Assembly: GCA_039707465.1 (NCBI GenBank)
Contig: CM077644.1
Coordinates: 82,086,875-82,150,874, forward strand
Length of the DNA: 64,000 nucleotides
From: Rhabdophis nuchalis
Lineage: Eukaryota > Chordata > Lepidosauria > Squamata > Natricidae
Direction: 5' to 3'
Both the position numbers and the translations under genes were made by a program. Positions 38,128 to 50,183 of this stretch are shown here, in pieces; positions within the stretch are counted from its first letter, which is position 1; every line of letters starts with the position of its first letter. The notes beneath the pieces were generated by a model. It was not told the DNA's origin. It was given only the letters and a program-made list of their open reading frames with translations, and searched no databases.

Positions 38128-38956
38128 TACGTTTTTCATTCTATTGTCTTGTAGTGTAGTATGGTGTAGTGTGGTGCGATGAAAGGCTATCCAATTCAGG
38201 CATGCTGTACTGAAAATTTATTGCTCATATGGGATTCTGGAATCAGATAACTTAGGAGAGAGGACAAATCTTTAGTTTTCTTTAAACAAACAGAACTCTA
38301 ATAATATTTTTGTAACGATGGAATGAAATTACATATGACATTAATCTATATGGAGTTCCCAGTCATGAGTTTGAAAATCAGACTTCAGTTCCTGCTAAAA
38401 ACATATAATAAATTTCTTTAAACATGTAAAGCATTATACAGATGGTTTGATGATTAATTCATGATGATTCTCGAATCTTCCAACTGTGAAGGGCACACAA
38501 TTGTTCTTTCTGCTGTGGTTTATGTTCAATTATTGTTGTCGTCCCCATGCCTTGCTTACAATCTTCTATATTGGCCCAGAAAACTCATTGATTAAGACAT
38601 GAATTATGTGTAACAAAGCGCCATACTTTGCTGTATCTCAGTTTGGCACAATGACATATGTAATTTATAAATTCTACGTAAGAAAGACATTTTACATATT
38701 GGATTTTAGAAGGAAGACTGCAGGTTGAAATGTATTAATGGAAAGATTTATTATTATAAGTTCTGTACTGCAGTGCAAAATTTAATTTTAAGATTAGGTC
38801 AGTAAAGCACATGGAAAGTACCTCCAGCTATTTGTGTTCATTTGAGGAAAATATCTAATAGGAAGTTAAACCATAGTGGTTCATTGACTTGAAAATATTT
38901 CACCTGATATTTGATGTAATAGGCTAGTAACTGAAATAAATATCCCTTCCTATGAT

Positions 38957-39300
38957 ATTATTTATATGTTTATTTAGATTTAGAGGTCACTTGACCTTCA
39001 GAACATCTTTAGGCAGCTTACATTTTAGAAAAATAGTAAATAATAAAAAGAATTTGGCATGTCCAGAGAAATCACACTTCATTTAACATAAAACACAACA
39101 AATGGACTATCTCTGCACAATCACTCAAGCCCTAGGAGAACAGCCAAGTTTTTAAAGACTTCTAGAACATCATTAGGATATTAGCCAAACAGATCTCTGG
39201 GAGTATATCATGCCAGATTCCAGGAGCCAGTCGCTGTGTCAGAAAAGGTCCCAATAGGTGACATTGTTTGAAGGAACTTGAAGCACATTACCAGCCATCT
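38957..39300 (-). mobile_element. Old LINE 3' fragment (L2/CR1-like)
   Basis: In antisense the order is tail, then AACAGCCAAGTTTTTAAAGA, AGATTCCAGGAGCC and CAGAAAAGGTCCC, matching the region that encodes R-A-F-S-x-x-x-P-A-L-W-N in younger copies. It is strongly decayed. Confidence 0.45.
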
Positions 39301-39604
39301 CCTGTGCATAATTATTTATTTAAAAAAAATAAAAATAAAGGTTTACAAGCTTTAATTAATGCCAAATTAGAAGGCCAAATTTTAAAGGAATTTTATTGTT
39401 ATGGTTGATTACAAAGTCTACCAGATGTTTAGGCTGGATTTGGTATTTTTATCCGCCTATGAAGTCCTTTCCAAAACATCACCACTACTATCATCAATCA
39501 TCATCACATAAATAAACATGTATTATGGGTGATTCTCCAGCACATTTCTTGAAACCTGAGGAATTTTAGGGGATCTATGCATTTTTATGGAATCTAGTAG
39601 ATTA

Positions 39605-40041
39605 GCAATAGCACTTAGACCAATGGTTCTCAACCTTCCCAGCTGTATTCCCGTTTAATACAGTTACTCATGTTGTGGTGACCCCCAACCATAAAATTGG
39701 TGTCTCAGTTCCTAAGACCATCAAAAATATGTGTTTTCCAATGGTCTTAGGCGACCCCTGTGAAAGGGTCGTTTGACCCCCCAAAGGGATTGCCACCCAC
39801 AGATTGAGAACCACTGACTTAGACTTATATACCACTTCATAGTGCTTTTACAGCCCACTCTAAGTGGTTTACAGAGTCAGCATATTGCTCCCAACAATCT
39901 GGGTCCTCATTTTACCCACCTCGGAAGGATGGAAAGCTGAGCCAACCTTGAGCCAGTGAGATTTGAACTGCTGAACTGCAGCTAGCAGTCAGCTGAAGTA
40001 GCCTGCAGTACTGCATTCTAACCACTGCACCACCTTGGCTC
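39605..40041 (-). mobile_element. tRNA-derived SINE, minus strand, split by SPIN
   Basis: Its 5' end is at 40041 (reverse complement of GAGCCAAGGTGGTGCAG), with A box-like GGTGGTGCAGTGG and B box-like AGCAGTTCAAATCTC on the minus strand. The 3' tail holds AGCAATAGCACTTAGAC (39605-39620), which resumes at 39817 after the SPIN insertion. Same family as 45446-45649. Confidence 0.85.
39621..39816. mobile_element. SPIN-type hAT element, non-autonomous
   Basis: The left end CAATGGTTCTCAACCTTCC and right end GATTGAGAACCACTG are inverted. The perfect 8-bp duplication ACTTAGAC is at 39613-39620 and 39817-39824. Diagnostic words are GTTGTGGTGACCCCCAACCA, ATGTGTTTTCCAATGGTCTT, AGGCGACCCCTGTGAAAGGG and TCGTTTGACCCCC, as I remember from the SPIN (Space Invaders) family. 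It is an internally deleted 196-bp copy. Confidence 0.82.
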
Positions 40042-40704
40042 TTGGTGGTATTCCAATTGGAATTAGCAATTGTGCTTTACCTGTTTTTAAATTGAATCAA
40101 AGCTTATGAGGCCAGAGGTTCACTGATTACATGATTTTCAGTTGAAGGAACAGATAGATTTTGCTAATCAAATATTTTTTTTATACAACATCTCAACAGT
40201 TTCTGAACACCTGCTCTGGAGAATCAGAGGTTCTCTGAAAAAAACATGTAAAGAAGCCACTGGGGATTATGTAAAAAAGTAAAAATCAGCAAACAAATTA
40301 CTTAAAAAAAATTATTTGCTGCATATCATTCTTTTGCATGGAAGAACAAGGTTAGCTCCAATAATATTTTGTTCAGTCTAAATTTTGCTTTTAACACAGT
40401 TCATTTACCAGATACTGTGCAAGTAGTTATCTCTCAATTTAACCATGGACTATTCTGTGCTTCCCCAAGACAGGTTATTTCATGCTGTCACAGTTACTTC
40501 TCTGTAAGATGACAATAAACCTACAATGTTCTGTTATACCTCCCCCCCCCCATTATAAATGTAAAAAAAACCTCTTGATATATCATGCTAATAAACATGA
40601 TAAGTATTATTGCAAGAGTGTAATATTTGACAGAAAGAATATTGTTATATTGCTAATTCACTTTTGTTTGTCTCCAAGCAAAACAGAGGAAACTGTACTG
40701 ATAA

Positions 40705-41440
40705 AAGAGAATATAAGTATAGCATGTAAACCAACTAAAGCCCTTTGAAACGTTCTAAGTAAATCAAAAGTCTCAGCAGCTTCAGAAGAAAAAAGAGAAG
40801 TCATCTACAACATACAGTGTAAAGACTGAAACAGTCAATACATAAGACAAATAGGCAGACCACTAGCAGAACATATCAATGAGCACCAACTAGCAGTCAA
40901 AAGACATGATGGAACTCTTTAACTTCACAACATACAGACAGTTAACCATAGTTTCAACTGGGAAACTAGGGACCATCCTAAACAAAGCCAAGTCCAAAAA
41001 CACTAAAGAAAAAATTTCTCAAAGCTTAGGACTCTGACAAATTGGCCATCAATAGACACATAGACATAAATAACATCTACGTATTATGCAAAGCAGACAA
41101 TCAAGAAGCCATAAAGGGAGCAAAATGACCAAAATACCTTCCTTCTCCCAGCAATCAGCATTCAGATGAGCATGGATGAACACCAAAATTAAGACCAGGC
41201 CAATAATCAAGAAGTAAATATTATCCCAATAAATAACTGCCAAAACAAGCTAACAGTAAACAGCCCAGCTAAAGAACCTACCAGATCATTCACACTAACG
41301 CTGACAGGGTGAGCCACCAGAATGTAAACTGAACGCAAATCCCACTTCTTACTAGCACTGATGATGTTACCTAGTTTGGATAATAAAATGTCTGCAAGAA
41401 AACAACCAAGCTCAGAGCGCTCCAAGGACCCCTCAGAGTT
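40705..41440 (+). pseudogene. Penelope-like retroelement, GIY-YIG endonuclease end (decayed)
   Basis: Reading through stops, 40705-41035 gives ISIACKPTKAL, EVIYNIQCKD, QYIRQIGRPLAEHINEHQL, HSFNWETRDHP and KNFSKLRTLTNWPSIDT. The order V-I-Y-x-I-x-C, then Y-I-x-Q-x-x-R-P-L, then E-H, is the GIY-YIG endonuclease at the C terminus of Penelope-like elements. At least four in-frame stops are present. The non-coding part to 41440 contains GATGATGTTACCTAGTTTGG and AAAATGTCTGCAAGAAAACA, a 3' region I recall from many reptile copies. Confidence 0.7.
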
Positions 41441-42747
41441 CATTGTAATTAATCTCTTAATTTTAATAAATTTCTGCAGCACCTTTATCTAACTTATTTT
41501 TAACATTATTAAGTTTGTTTCATGTGACTATTGAATGAGAATTCATGATGTGTTTTGAATTTATCTCTCTATTAAAGTATTTTTGGCTATTTGGTATTTT
41601 GAATTCAAGAGAATTCAAGATGCTAATGAGACTACATTTGCACCACATTGTACAGTGTGCACAAATACCACATTTATCCTGATGTAGTTATTTTCCATCC
41701 ATAACACTGCCTGTGACTAACACTCTGTTGTCTGCTTACACAAGAACTATACATAGATTTTCCTGGAAATGATAAAATATTTCAATTAAAAAGAGTACGC
41801 ACAGACCTTTAAACTTTACAGAAAAGATTGCTATTTTTTGTATTAGAAAATAATACAAATGCCTATTGCAAACTATCCTGACACAAAGGTGACAAAACAT
41901 GTGTTGTGATGTCATGATGCAAGCTTTGCCCTTTCATTTTTGCATCGGGCTACATGTTTCATCAGTAACCCTCATTTTTCTTCCTGTGGAAGCATAACTA
42001 GAAAAGATCACTATACTATTCTCAATTGTTTGTATATCTGAAACACACACTTGCAGTAATTTCATGTTTTCTTCCTTGAAAGAGCATTATTTGAAATCAA
42101 ACATCAGTGGATGAATCTTTGTGAAACAACACATATTTGCGCTCAGACCTTGAAGTACTTTGTTTTTTCAAGCAGCTTCCGTTGCTTCCTTTTGCCAGAT
42201 GATTTACGGTGCGTTCTGCTTAGCCTTTTCCTCAATGTCATGCTTTCTTTCATTGTAAATCAATTGGGGGAGTGAAACAGTATAATTTTTTTTCCTGAGA
42301 ACTCAAGATAAATTATGTCTGCTCTTCCACCAATGTAGAGGTATACTCAAGAAATTCAGCAAATTTGTCATACACAATCTCCCTTTAAATAACCTATTCT
42401 CAGTGACCCTTAACTATTCAGTGATACCACAGTGTTCTATCATCTTGACAACAAATGAGTGAAAATTTTGCAAGGAGAAATTCCATCATCCGAAATGCTG
42501 ATTTGCTTGTGTCTCTAATTCAAGCACACTGTGTGGTAGGGAGTTTCTAATAGTAGGAGGTGGTTTGGCATTACTCATCCCTTTACTATATAGTGTATAT
42601 TTTGAAGTCAGCTTGGACAGAACTATCCTATCAAAGCTGCAATAATCCAGACCACTAGATAGCAGAAAAGAGACCCAGAAAGCTATAATGCTTTGCTGCC
42701 CACCTAATGATTGACTACTCCCCCCCCCCAGTCCCAATCAGCTAGCC

Positions 42748-42868
42748 CAGGGGTCTGCAAAGTTGGCTCTTTTAAGACTGGTGGACTTCAACTCCCAGCT
42801 AGGCTGGCTGGGGAATTCTGGGAGTTGAAGTCCTCCAGTCTTAAAAGAGCCAACTTTGCAGACCCCTG
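42748..42868. mobile_element. Palindromic hAT mini-element 2
   Basis: 121 bp, CAGGGGTCTGCAAAGTTGGC to CCAACTTTGCAGACCCCTG. The perfect 8-bp duplication AGCTAGCC is at 42740-42747 and 42869-42876. Almost identical to 21166-21285. Confidence 0.93.
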
Positions 42869-42992
42869 AGCTAGCCTAATGGTGGTCAGTCATTTTAAAT
42901 TGATTGGTCTGTTATGGTTTTAACACATCACAGGTGTGAATTAATTTAAACATCACCTGAGTCCTCAGTCATGCTGCTTAAGGTGCAAAGTA

Positions 42993-43220
42993 CAGACAGT
43001 CCTTGTTCAGCAACCACAGCAGGGACCAGCAATTCAGTTGTTAAGTGAAATGTTTGCCAAGTGAAACCAAAAATGTGTTTATGACATAACTTCAACTTTC
43101 CTCTGCTTTACAGACCTACGAAGGCATAAATACAAGGATTGGTTGCAAAGATAATTTTTCATTACCATCAAAACTACAAACGGTCACTAAACAAATCAAT
43201 TGTTAAACAAGAACTACTTA
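42993..43220. mobile_element. TA-flanked MITE, copy F (short variant)
   Basis: Starts TA-CAGACAGTCCTTGTTCAG and ends TGTTAAACAAGAACTACTTA. It is shorter and more diverged than the others. Confidence 0.55.
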
Positions 43221-43411
43221 CAATGCTGAAGTTACCTTTCCATTCAACTATGTAGATATTCACTAATTCAGTCTTCTCTTTGTTTCTATTTTCAATTCTC
43301 ATCTGTCCTGTGCTGCTTGTTTGTTTGTTTGTTTGTTTTGTTTTGTTTACTTATCATTCAAACTTACATAGCCACCCATCTCATATATATTCTGGATGAC
43401 TTACTAACAGT

Positions 43412-43850
43412 TCGGATCGGATTCTGCCCCATACATCTTCCCGGCCGATTCGCTCCCACAGAGAGGGACTTCTCTGGGTGCCGTCCACTAGACTTTGTCA
43501 GCGGGCGACGCCCAGGGGAAGGGCCTTCTCTGTGGCGGGCCCAGCCCTCTGGAACGACCTTCCCCCCCACATTAGAACAACTACGGACCTCCGCTCCTTC
43601 CGTCAGAAATTAAAAACTCACTTTTTCTGCTTGGCCGGCCTAGGTTAGTCTCTACCTCAGGGGTTAGGGAATGTTAATTTTAAAAATGGGGATTTTAGTG
43701 CAGGGACAGTTGATTTAATCTGTTTTTATTGTATTTATTCATGTATATATTTTATGTTGTTTTAATTTTTCCCTGTGCACCGCTCCGAGTCCCCTTGGGG
43801 AGAGGATGCGGTATATAAGTAAATTATTGATTGATTGATTGATTGAGTTA
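43412..43850 (+). pseudogene. L2/CR1-superfamily LINE 3' end, 5' truncated
   Basis: Broken frames give the R-A-F-S/P-S-L-W...S-G-T-T-F region; the 3' UTR has GTGCACCGCTCCGAGTCC (43775-43792) and ATATAAGTAAATTATTGATT before an (ATTG)n tail. No intact frame. Confidence 0.7.
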
Positions 43851-45194
43851 AAACAAATATAAGAGCAAAACACTAACAATTAAAAAAAACCAATATACAG
43901 GTATATTAAAACCATAAAAATTAATAGCCAAGGCAATCATATCTAACAATAACACCCAGTGCAAACACTGGGCTGGCTCTGCCACTTTTCCTCAGGATCA
44001 TATGAAAGGCCAGCGGGATTGGGGCCAATGTAATCTGGGAGAAAACGATCTAGGCTTTCCTCATAGATCTCTCCAGGTGACACTCTTAATTGACCTGGAG
44101 CATAAGCCTCCTGCAGTTGGAAAGAGATGGTCCCTCACAGGACCCAGTCCAGTTTTCACAATGTGCAATGGATTCATTCCTTTAGGTTTCTTAATTAACG
44201 GACTTTCTGATTTATAAATAGTGTACAATTACTGTACTGTGTTTCCTCTACTCAAACTTTCTTGTCCACCCTGGACTGTCTTCTGATCTGTTTTCCAATT
44301 TCCCATAAGTTCATTGTAATCTATAGATATATGAGTAGCAGTTTAGTGTCTGGAGAAGGTCATATTGTCTTTAAGGGTCCTATCTGACTTTTTAATGAAT
44401 ATTTCATGATCTTCCAAGGTTTAGATTTGTTATTTTCACATCCAACAAACACCTAACCAAAGGATCAATTGGACTTGGCTTATTATTTGAAAGTCAGCAG
44501 AAATTATCTTATATATTTTTTTCCCAGCAATCTCAATGTATTTTCAAAAACGTTTTAAAATTCATCATGTAGAAATTACTAAAGCACATTTCCCTCATGA
44601 TTATATCCTAGACTGGACATAATAATATATTTTTCTGAATGTCAAACAGATTTATAACCATGACTTTGTTGGTGAATCTGCAAACCTGACATGGAGAAGG
44701 TGCACATATTCGTTCCAATGAATGGGGCAAATGTTATATATTTACTAAGGCTTCTATATTACTAATACCTAAATTATTACAGCATTAAGCTGTGTCCTGG
44801 CAATAATCATTATAACAGTTATAATATGAAGTAGTTACATCCTATTTTGTAATCTTATAGTACAGCTACAGTAACATATTTAAATGCAAGTAATAAAAAG
44901 AAATCCTGATCCTCTAAGGAAAAACATTTTGCACAAGGTGTATTCATTCCTTTTGAATACCGAAGGTTTCAAAGGTTCATCTTAATTACTGGACTTCTGA
45001 TTTACACATAGTGTTTTTAAGATTTGTAACCAAAGTTGGGGTTTTTTTTGTGCATTGCTAAAAATATGCAATATATGCATCTAGAAACAGATTTATTGGG
45101 GTTCCCATGGTAATTGAATATGCCCTACTTTGAAGAGTCTTTCATTGTAAAATGGCACAAGTCAGACTGATGGAAGTGACTCGATCAGTTATGC

Positions 45195-45326
45195 CAGGGG
45201 TTCCCAAACTTGGCAACTTGTGGACTTCAACTCCCAGAATTCTCCAGCCAGCTATGCTATGCTGGCTGGAGAATTCTGGGAGTTGAAGTCCACAAGTCTT
45301 AAAGTTGCCAAGTTTGGGAACCCCTG
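45195..45326. mobile_element. Palindromic hAT mini-element 3
   Basis: 132 bp, CAGGGGTTCCCAAACTTGGC to GCCAAGTTTGGGAACCCCTG; the arms meet at a small inner palindrome AGCTATGCTATGCTGG. The perfect 8-bp duplication AGTTATGC is at 45187-45194 and 45327-45334. Related to elements 1 and 2 in the CTTCAACTCCCAG core. Confidence 0.93.
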
Positions 45327-45445
45327 AGTTATGCTATCTGTAATAGTCAAGTAAGGCAGGCAGGAAAGTACATACAGCACTAACACTTGTTTTAGGATAC
45401 TTGTTCAACAATACCAACAATACCATTTTTTGAATGACTATAAAT

Positions 45446-45649
45446 GAGCTGTGGTGGCACAGGGGTTAGAATGCAGTGTTGCAGGCTGCTTCTGCTGACT
45501 GCTGGTTGCCTACAGTTCGGCAGTCCAAATCTCACCAGGCACAGGGTTGTCTCAGCCTTCCATCCTTGTGAGGTGGGTAAAATGAGGACTCAGATTGTTG
45601 GGGGCAATATGCTGATTGTATAAGTCTTAAGTGCTATTGCTATTGCTAA
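45446..45649 (+). mobile_element. tRNA-derived SINE
   Basis: The 5' end GAGCTGTGGTGGCACAGGGG contains an A box-like GTGGCACAGGGG. A B box-like GGCAGTCCAAATCTC follows about 65 bp later. The tail is AAGTGCTATTGCTATTGCT. These boxes are internal Pol III promoter elements of the parent tRNA. Confidence 0.82.
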
Positions 45650-45730
45650 ATTTATTTATTATTTATTTATTTAATTCGATTTGTAAACCGCACCAATCTC
45701 CGTCGAGACGGACTCTGGGTGGAAATAGTT
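45650..45730 (-). mobile_element. LINE 3' tail, minus strand
   Basis: (TTTA)n followed by ATTTGTAAACCGCACCAATC, the antisense of the L2-type 3' end with its (AAAT)n tail. A second short tail may lie at 46571-46605. Confidence 0.55.
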
Positions 45731-45984
45731 CAACGAGTGATATGGCAGTATGCAGGCAAAATTTATCATCTTTTTAAAAAATGAATTTGTATTGCGTTGA
45801 AACATCATCACCATTATCATCATCATCATCATCATTAAAATATTTCTTCCTTGAAATATTTTGCCAGAATATCTTACCTAAAAGCAAATTTGCATAGGAA
45901 CCTGGATGCTGTTTTTGTCTAGATCAGATAATCGGTCTAAAACTATTTTAGTATTGTCTGTAGTAACTAGCATTTAGGCACTTG

Positions 45985-46435
45985 GCCTAGCTACCTTCGA
46001 GACCGTCTACTACCCCATACATCCCTTCGACCGACTCGCTCCCAGGGAGAGGGTCTTCTCCGGGAACTGTCGACCGGACAATGCCGGTTGGCGGCTCCCA
46101 GGGGAAGGGCCTTCTCTGTGGTGGGCCCTACCCTCTGGAATGGCCTACCTCCCGATCTCCGTTCCATCACAGACCTCCGCTTGTTTCGCGGCACTTAAAA
46201 ACTTATTATTTTCATCTGGCCGGCCTAGCATGATCTACTCCACACCCATTGTTTTTATAACAAATCAAAATTTTAATTTATGGGTTTTAAATTGAAACTT
46301 ATTTTAAGCAGGGTATTGATTTAATTTAGTTATTATTTAATAATATTTTGTATTTATGTATATTTATTTTAAATCTCTGTTCGCCGCCCCGAGTCCCTTT
46401 GTGGTGAGATGGGTGCGGGTTACAAATGTGGAAAA

Positions 46436-46510
<75 letters not shown>

Positions 46511-46511
46511 A
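45985..46511 (+). pseudogene. L2/CR1-superfamily LINE 3' end with long (AAAT)n tail
   Basis: Contains the R-A-F-S-V-V-G-P-T-L-W-N-G-L-P coding end around 46100-46150, a 3' UTR with CCGCCCCGAGTCCCTTTG, and a clean (AAAT)n tail from about 46432 to 46511. The same subfamily as 61846-62220. Confidence 0.78.
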
Positions 46512-47835
46512 TTTCAGGCCTAAGTCTTTTCCCCTTATACAGAGAAATACTGGGATTGATGCCTAGAATTTATTTATTTATTAGGTTTATGTGCTGCCTT
46601 TCTAGAGCTGGGACGTATGATCTTCTGCATAAGAATCTGAGTTATATCCCGCTGTAACAATAAAGAATAGCAATTAATACAGCAGATAAAGCAACATAGA
46701 CACTTCTTTTTTCATTATACCTTGAATATTTATACAGACAAATCATTCTTTTAGTCTCATTCCATAGCCTTATCTCACCTTAACCCAACCCACTACAGAA
46801 AACTGAATGAATGCCCTTGGTTGAAGGAAAGCATTATCTTTTGCATGGTGCTCTGTCCTTGCTAAGAAAGTGACATTTTCATTTTGTCTTTCGCTTTTAG
46901 ATTGGACAACGGTAGGGATTCTCTTAGGTCACAGGGCATCTTGTATAAAAGAAACACTTTTCAATAGTGCTGACGCTGTAGGAAAGCTTACTGAAGCAAT
47001 TGAATGTAGAACTGTTTTCACAAGAATCCATGTATGAAGGTCAGTTTGCACCTTGACTTCTCTGAAACAGGGACGGAGAGGGAAAATGTATCCTGCTTGC
47101 AGAACCAGCTACCTGTGTGATATAAATACCTGAGGATAATCCATGGACTGTGTACAGAAAGACTTCCTTTTCTATATAATGCATAGCTTGAGTGCCTAGC
47201 TCAGAATTCTTCTCAAACCTGCACAATTTTGAAAGGGTACACACTAAATAACATTGGGCTTGATCTGGTTGTAAGTTGGTCTATTACAGTACATATGACC
47301 ATGGTGCAAAGTTAAATAGGGACACTCCAGTGAAGTTCATTTTACCTTTAATCTCTTTAATCTCTCCCTCATTGTCTCTCTTTCATACACATATCAGTTG
47401 GAAAAAAGAAGAGGTTATACCTGATTAGAATGAGGTAGCAGCTTTAGGCTGACCTATCTCAAATAGTTCTTCCTTATATGTTACATGCCAATTTCCTATG
47501 GCAGTGAGGCTGAGAAATGCTTTAATATGACAGTACTAGCTATTTTAAAAGCTAGTAGGACCTAAGAAGCAGAGAACATGGGAATGACATTAAAAATGGA
47601 GTGAGACCTTAAGATAGGAGACTTTAGGACATGAAAAAGTTTCTCTCAGAAGTAGGAGCTAGGTGGAGAACCATCACAGAAGAATTAGATGGCTAGACTG
47701 GAGATTTCCACCTTTGATGTAATATTCCAAGAAAGTAACACAGCTATACCTGTTCTTTAACCTCTGGTTATGTTTAAGTAGCACTTCAAATATGAAAACT
47801 GTTTCATTGTGGAGAAAAACCCTGGAAAGCCTATA

Positions 47836-48176
47836 CAGGTAGTCTTCAACTTACAACCACAATTGAGTCCCAAATTTATGTTGCTAAGTGAGAAATTTCT
47901 TAAGTGATTTTTGTCCCATTTTATGATTTTTCTTGCCAACGTTGTTGAGTGAATCACTGCACTTGATAAGTTAGCAGGCCAGTTGTTAAGTGAATCTAGC
48001 TTCTCCATTGACTTTGCTTGTCGGAAAGTTGCAAAAGGTGATCATATGACCCTGAGATACTGCAACTGTCCTAAATATGAAACAGTTGCCAAGCATCTGA
48101 ATTTTAATCACGTGATGCTACAACAATCATAAATGGGGGAAAGGGTCACTTTTTTCAGTGTGGTTGTAACTTTGAA
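47836..48176. mobile_element. TA-flanked MITE, copy G (3' truncated)
   Basis: Starts TA-CAGGTAGTCTTCAACTTA with body words AATTGAGTCCCAAATTTATG, TTGCTAAGTGAGAAA and CATTGACTTTGC. The right inverted end is missing. Confidence 0.75.
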
Positions 48177-48376
48177 AGGCACAGTTCTTTGTCAGGCACA
48201 GTTCTCATGCATTCACTTATCTGTAGTGAAATATAGGTGTTTACAAAACAAAATATGTAAAATCCCTGTCTGGGACAATCCACAGAAAATTTGGATACTG
48301 TTTACCTATGGCAGTGTTTTTTTACAGTCCTAAAAACATTCAGTGTCTTGCTGTCCAATGGCAAATGGCCACTGTT

Positions 48377-48526
48377 CAAAGGTGGGTTGCTGCCAGTTCG
48401 TCCCGGATTGGGCAAACCAGTAGGCTCCTCCCAGCAGCCCAGACGCTTCTGTGCATGCACAGGAGCATCACACGATCACACATGCACGAGCGAACCGGTA
48501 GTAAAATAAATTGCAACCCACCACTG
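48377..48526. mobile_element. hAT MITE, GGTGGGTTGCTGCC family
   Basis: Starts CAAAGGTGGGTTGC and ends GCAACCCACCACTG. The perfect 8-bp duplication CCACTGTT is at 48369-48376 and 48527-48534. 150 bp, no coding content. Confidence 0.92.
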
Positions 48527-49601
48527 CCACTGTTGTTAGCAATACTCACATTTACTAGAGCCTGGTGTGTTTTGAAAAACATACTTAGATTCTTCAATGG
48601 TGCTGATGCTAAGCAATCAGCAAAACTGAAGTCCTTTACTCCCTCATTACAGAGTCATGTTCTCTGCATTTTCGTTGTTACTTTTAAATGAGAGTAGCAT
48701 TACTGTAGTTAATTGCTTTAGACGGCAAATGGAAGAGCAAGCAGGGACTTTATTTATTTATCTATAGTGCATAGTGGAATTTAATCAATAATAAATGATA
48801 GCAATGATTAGTCCACTGATGTCGAAATGAATTAATCTTAGTATTTGGTAGAAGTGATTTCATTTTCCCCCATTTCCGTTCAAGCTTTTTGAAAAATATA
48901 GTATTAAAAGTTTCTTCCAGCATATGTAAGCTTTATTCTACTTTGTGAAGAGTTCTAAGTAGAAGTGGACAATAAACCATTAGATATTAAACATTTAAAC
49001 TGATAGCTCTGCAATTCTTAAAATATTCATATATGCAAACATATGCACAAACCCAAAGATTCTCATTTTTGCAGTTCAAGAAAAAAGAAATGTCATAACA
49101 GCTATGATTACAGGTGGCTTTATGGCTCATATGCTTGCTTATTTGAAGACGACAGTAAAGTAAGTACAAAGGGAATGCCTATCGATCATAGTTCGTTTAT
49201 ATGCTAGTTTACTAAACACAATGTTATACAATGGACTGAGCTTCTTGTATCATAGAGTGTTTGCCTATTTAGATCCCGAATTAATAATTTACTTCTTCCA
49301 TTCATAGTGGGTTGATTATTCTATATGCTATTCTTTATCCTATTTATTAAATGTATTCTATATTGACATTATTTATATAGACAGTAAACAATCAGAATTG
49401 TTTATTTTCACCCATGAAATAGGAAAAGAGCTGCTGTGTTTTAATGGGCATAGAAACAGAGTAGGTGAGGTTTAGTAGCCAAATGCTGGATTTGTTGAAT
49501 ATAATTGGGGAAAGAAAAGAGGCAGATACTATATATTACATATATCTCATTACTGCACTGCATTAACTTTAATTGAAACATTCCAATCCTTGATGCTCAT
49601 A

Positions 49602-50183
49602 CAGGTTATCTTCATTTAGCAACCAGTTGTTCAGCTTCTGTCCAAACTTGCAACAAGGTTGAACAAGGGGATCTTATAAACAATCCTCAATGTCGCAGCA
49701 CCCCCACACAACAGTTCCAGTGTCCCACAGTCCTGTAATCACTGTTTGCAACCTTATTTGTTGGCTTCCAAGAAGCAGTCAATGGTAATAGCTGATGTAG
49801 CTATGTTACTATTTTAACTGGGTTTTTTTTTAAATCATGCTTTTAGCACGGGTTAACCTTATTTAATACTAGCTTTAATTTTTGGATTGTTGTATTTTTT
49901 TTTATATTTTATAATACCTGTGCACCGCCCCGAGTCCCATGTTCGGGAGAGAGGGCGGTATATAAAACTAATAAATAAATAAATAAATAAATAAATAAAG
50001 GCAGCAAGAGGTTGCCAAATATGGCCATGTGGCATTCTCGTTTAATAACCGGAAACGATTCACTTAACAATGGCAACAGTTGTTGCTAAGCAACATGGCC
50101 ATGTGATGTCACACTTTAAAAACCACCTAACTCAGCAATGGAAATTCTGGTCCCATTTGTCATTGTTAACTAAGGACCAACTG
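49602..50183. mobile_element. TA-flanked MITE variant, copy H (split by an L2 tail)
   Basis: Starts CAGGTTATCTTCATTTAGCA and ends CATTGTTAACTAAGGACCAA CTG. The middle is interrupted by the LINE 3' end at 49813-50000. Assigned by matching ends and words such as TTGCTAAGCAACATGGCC. Confidence 0.55.
49813..50000 (+). mobile_element. L2-type LINE 3' tail nested in a MITE
   Basis: GTGCACCGCCCCGAGTCCCA, GGGCGGTATATAAAACTAAT and a terminal (AAAT)n. Only the last 190 bp of the LINE was inserted. Confidence 0.75.

Noticed and set aside
39900..40041. Functional tRNA gene
   Set aside because: The A and B box-like words belong to a SINE; no cloverleaf with a proper anticodon arm could be drawn.
46432..46511. 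CRISPR-like regular repeat
   Set aside because: It is the (AAAT)n tail of a LINE with no spacers; no CRISPR array occurs in the window.
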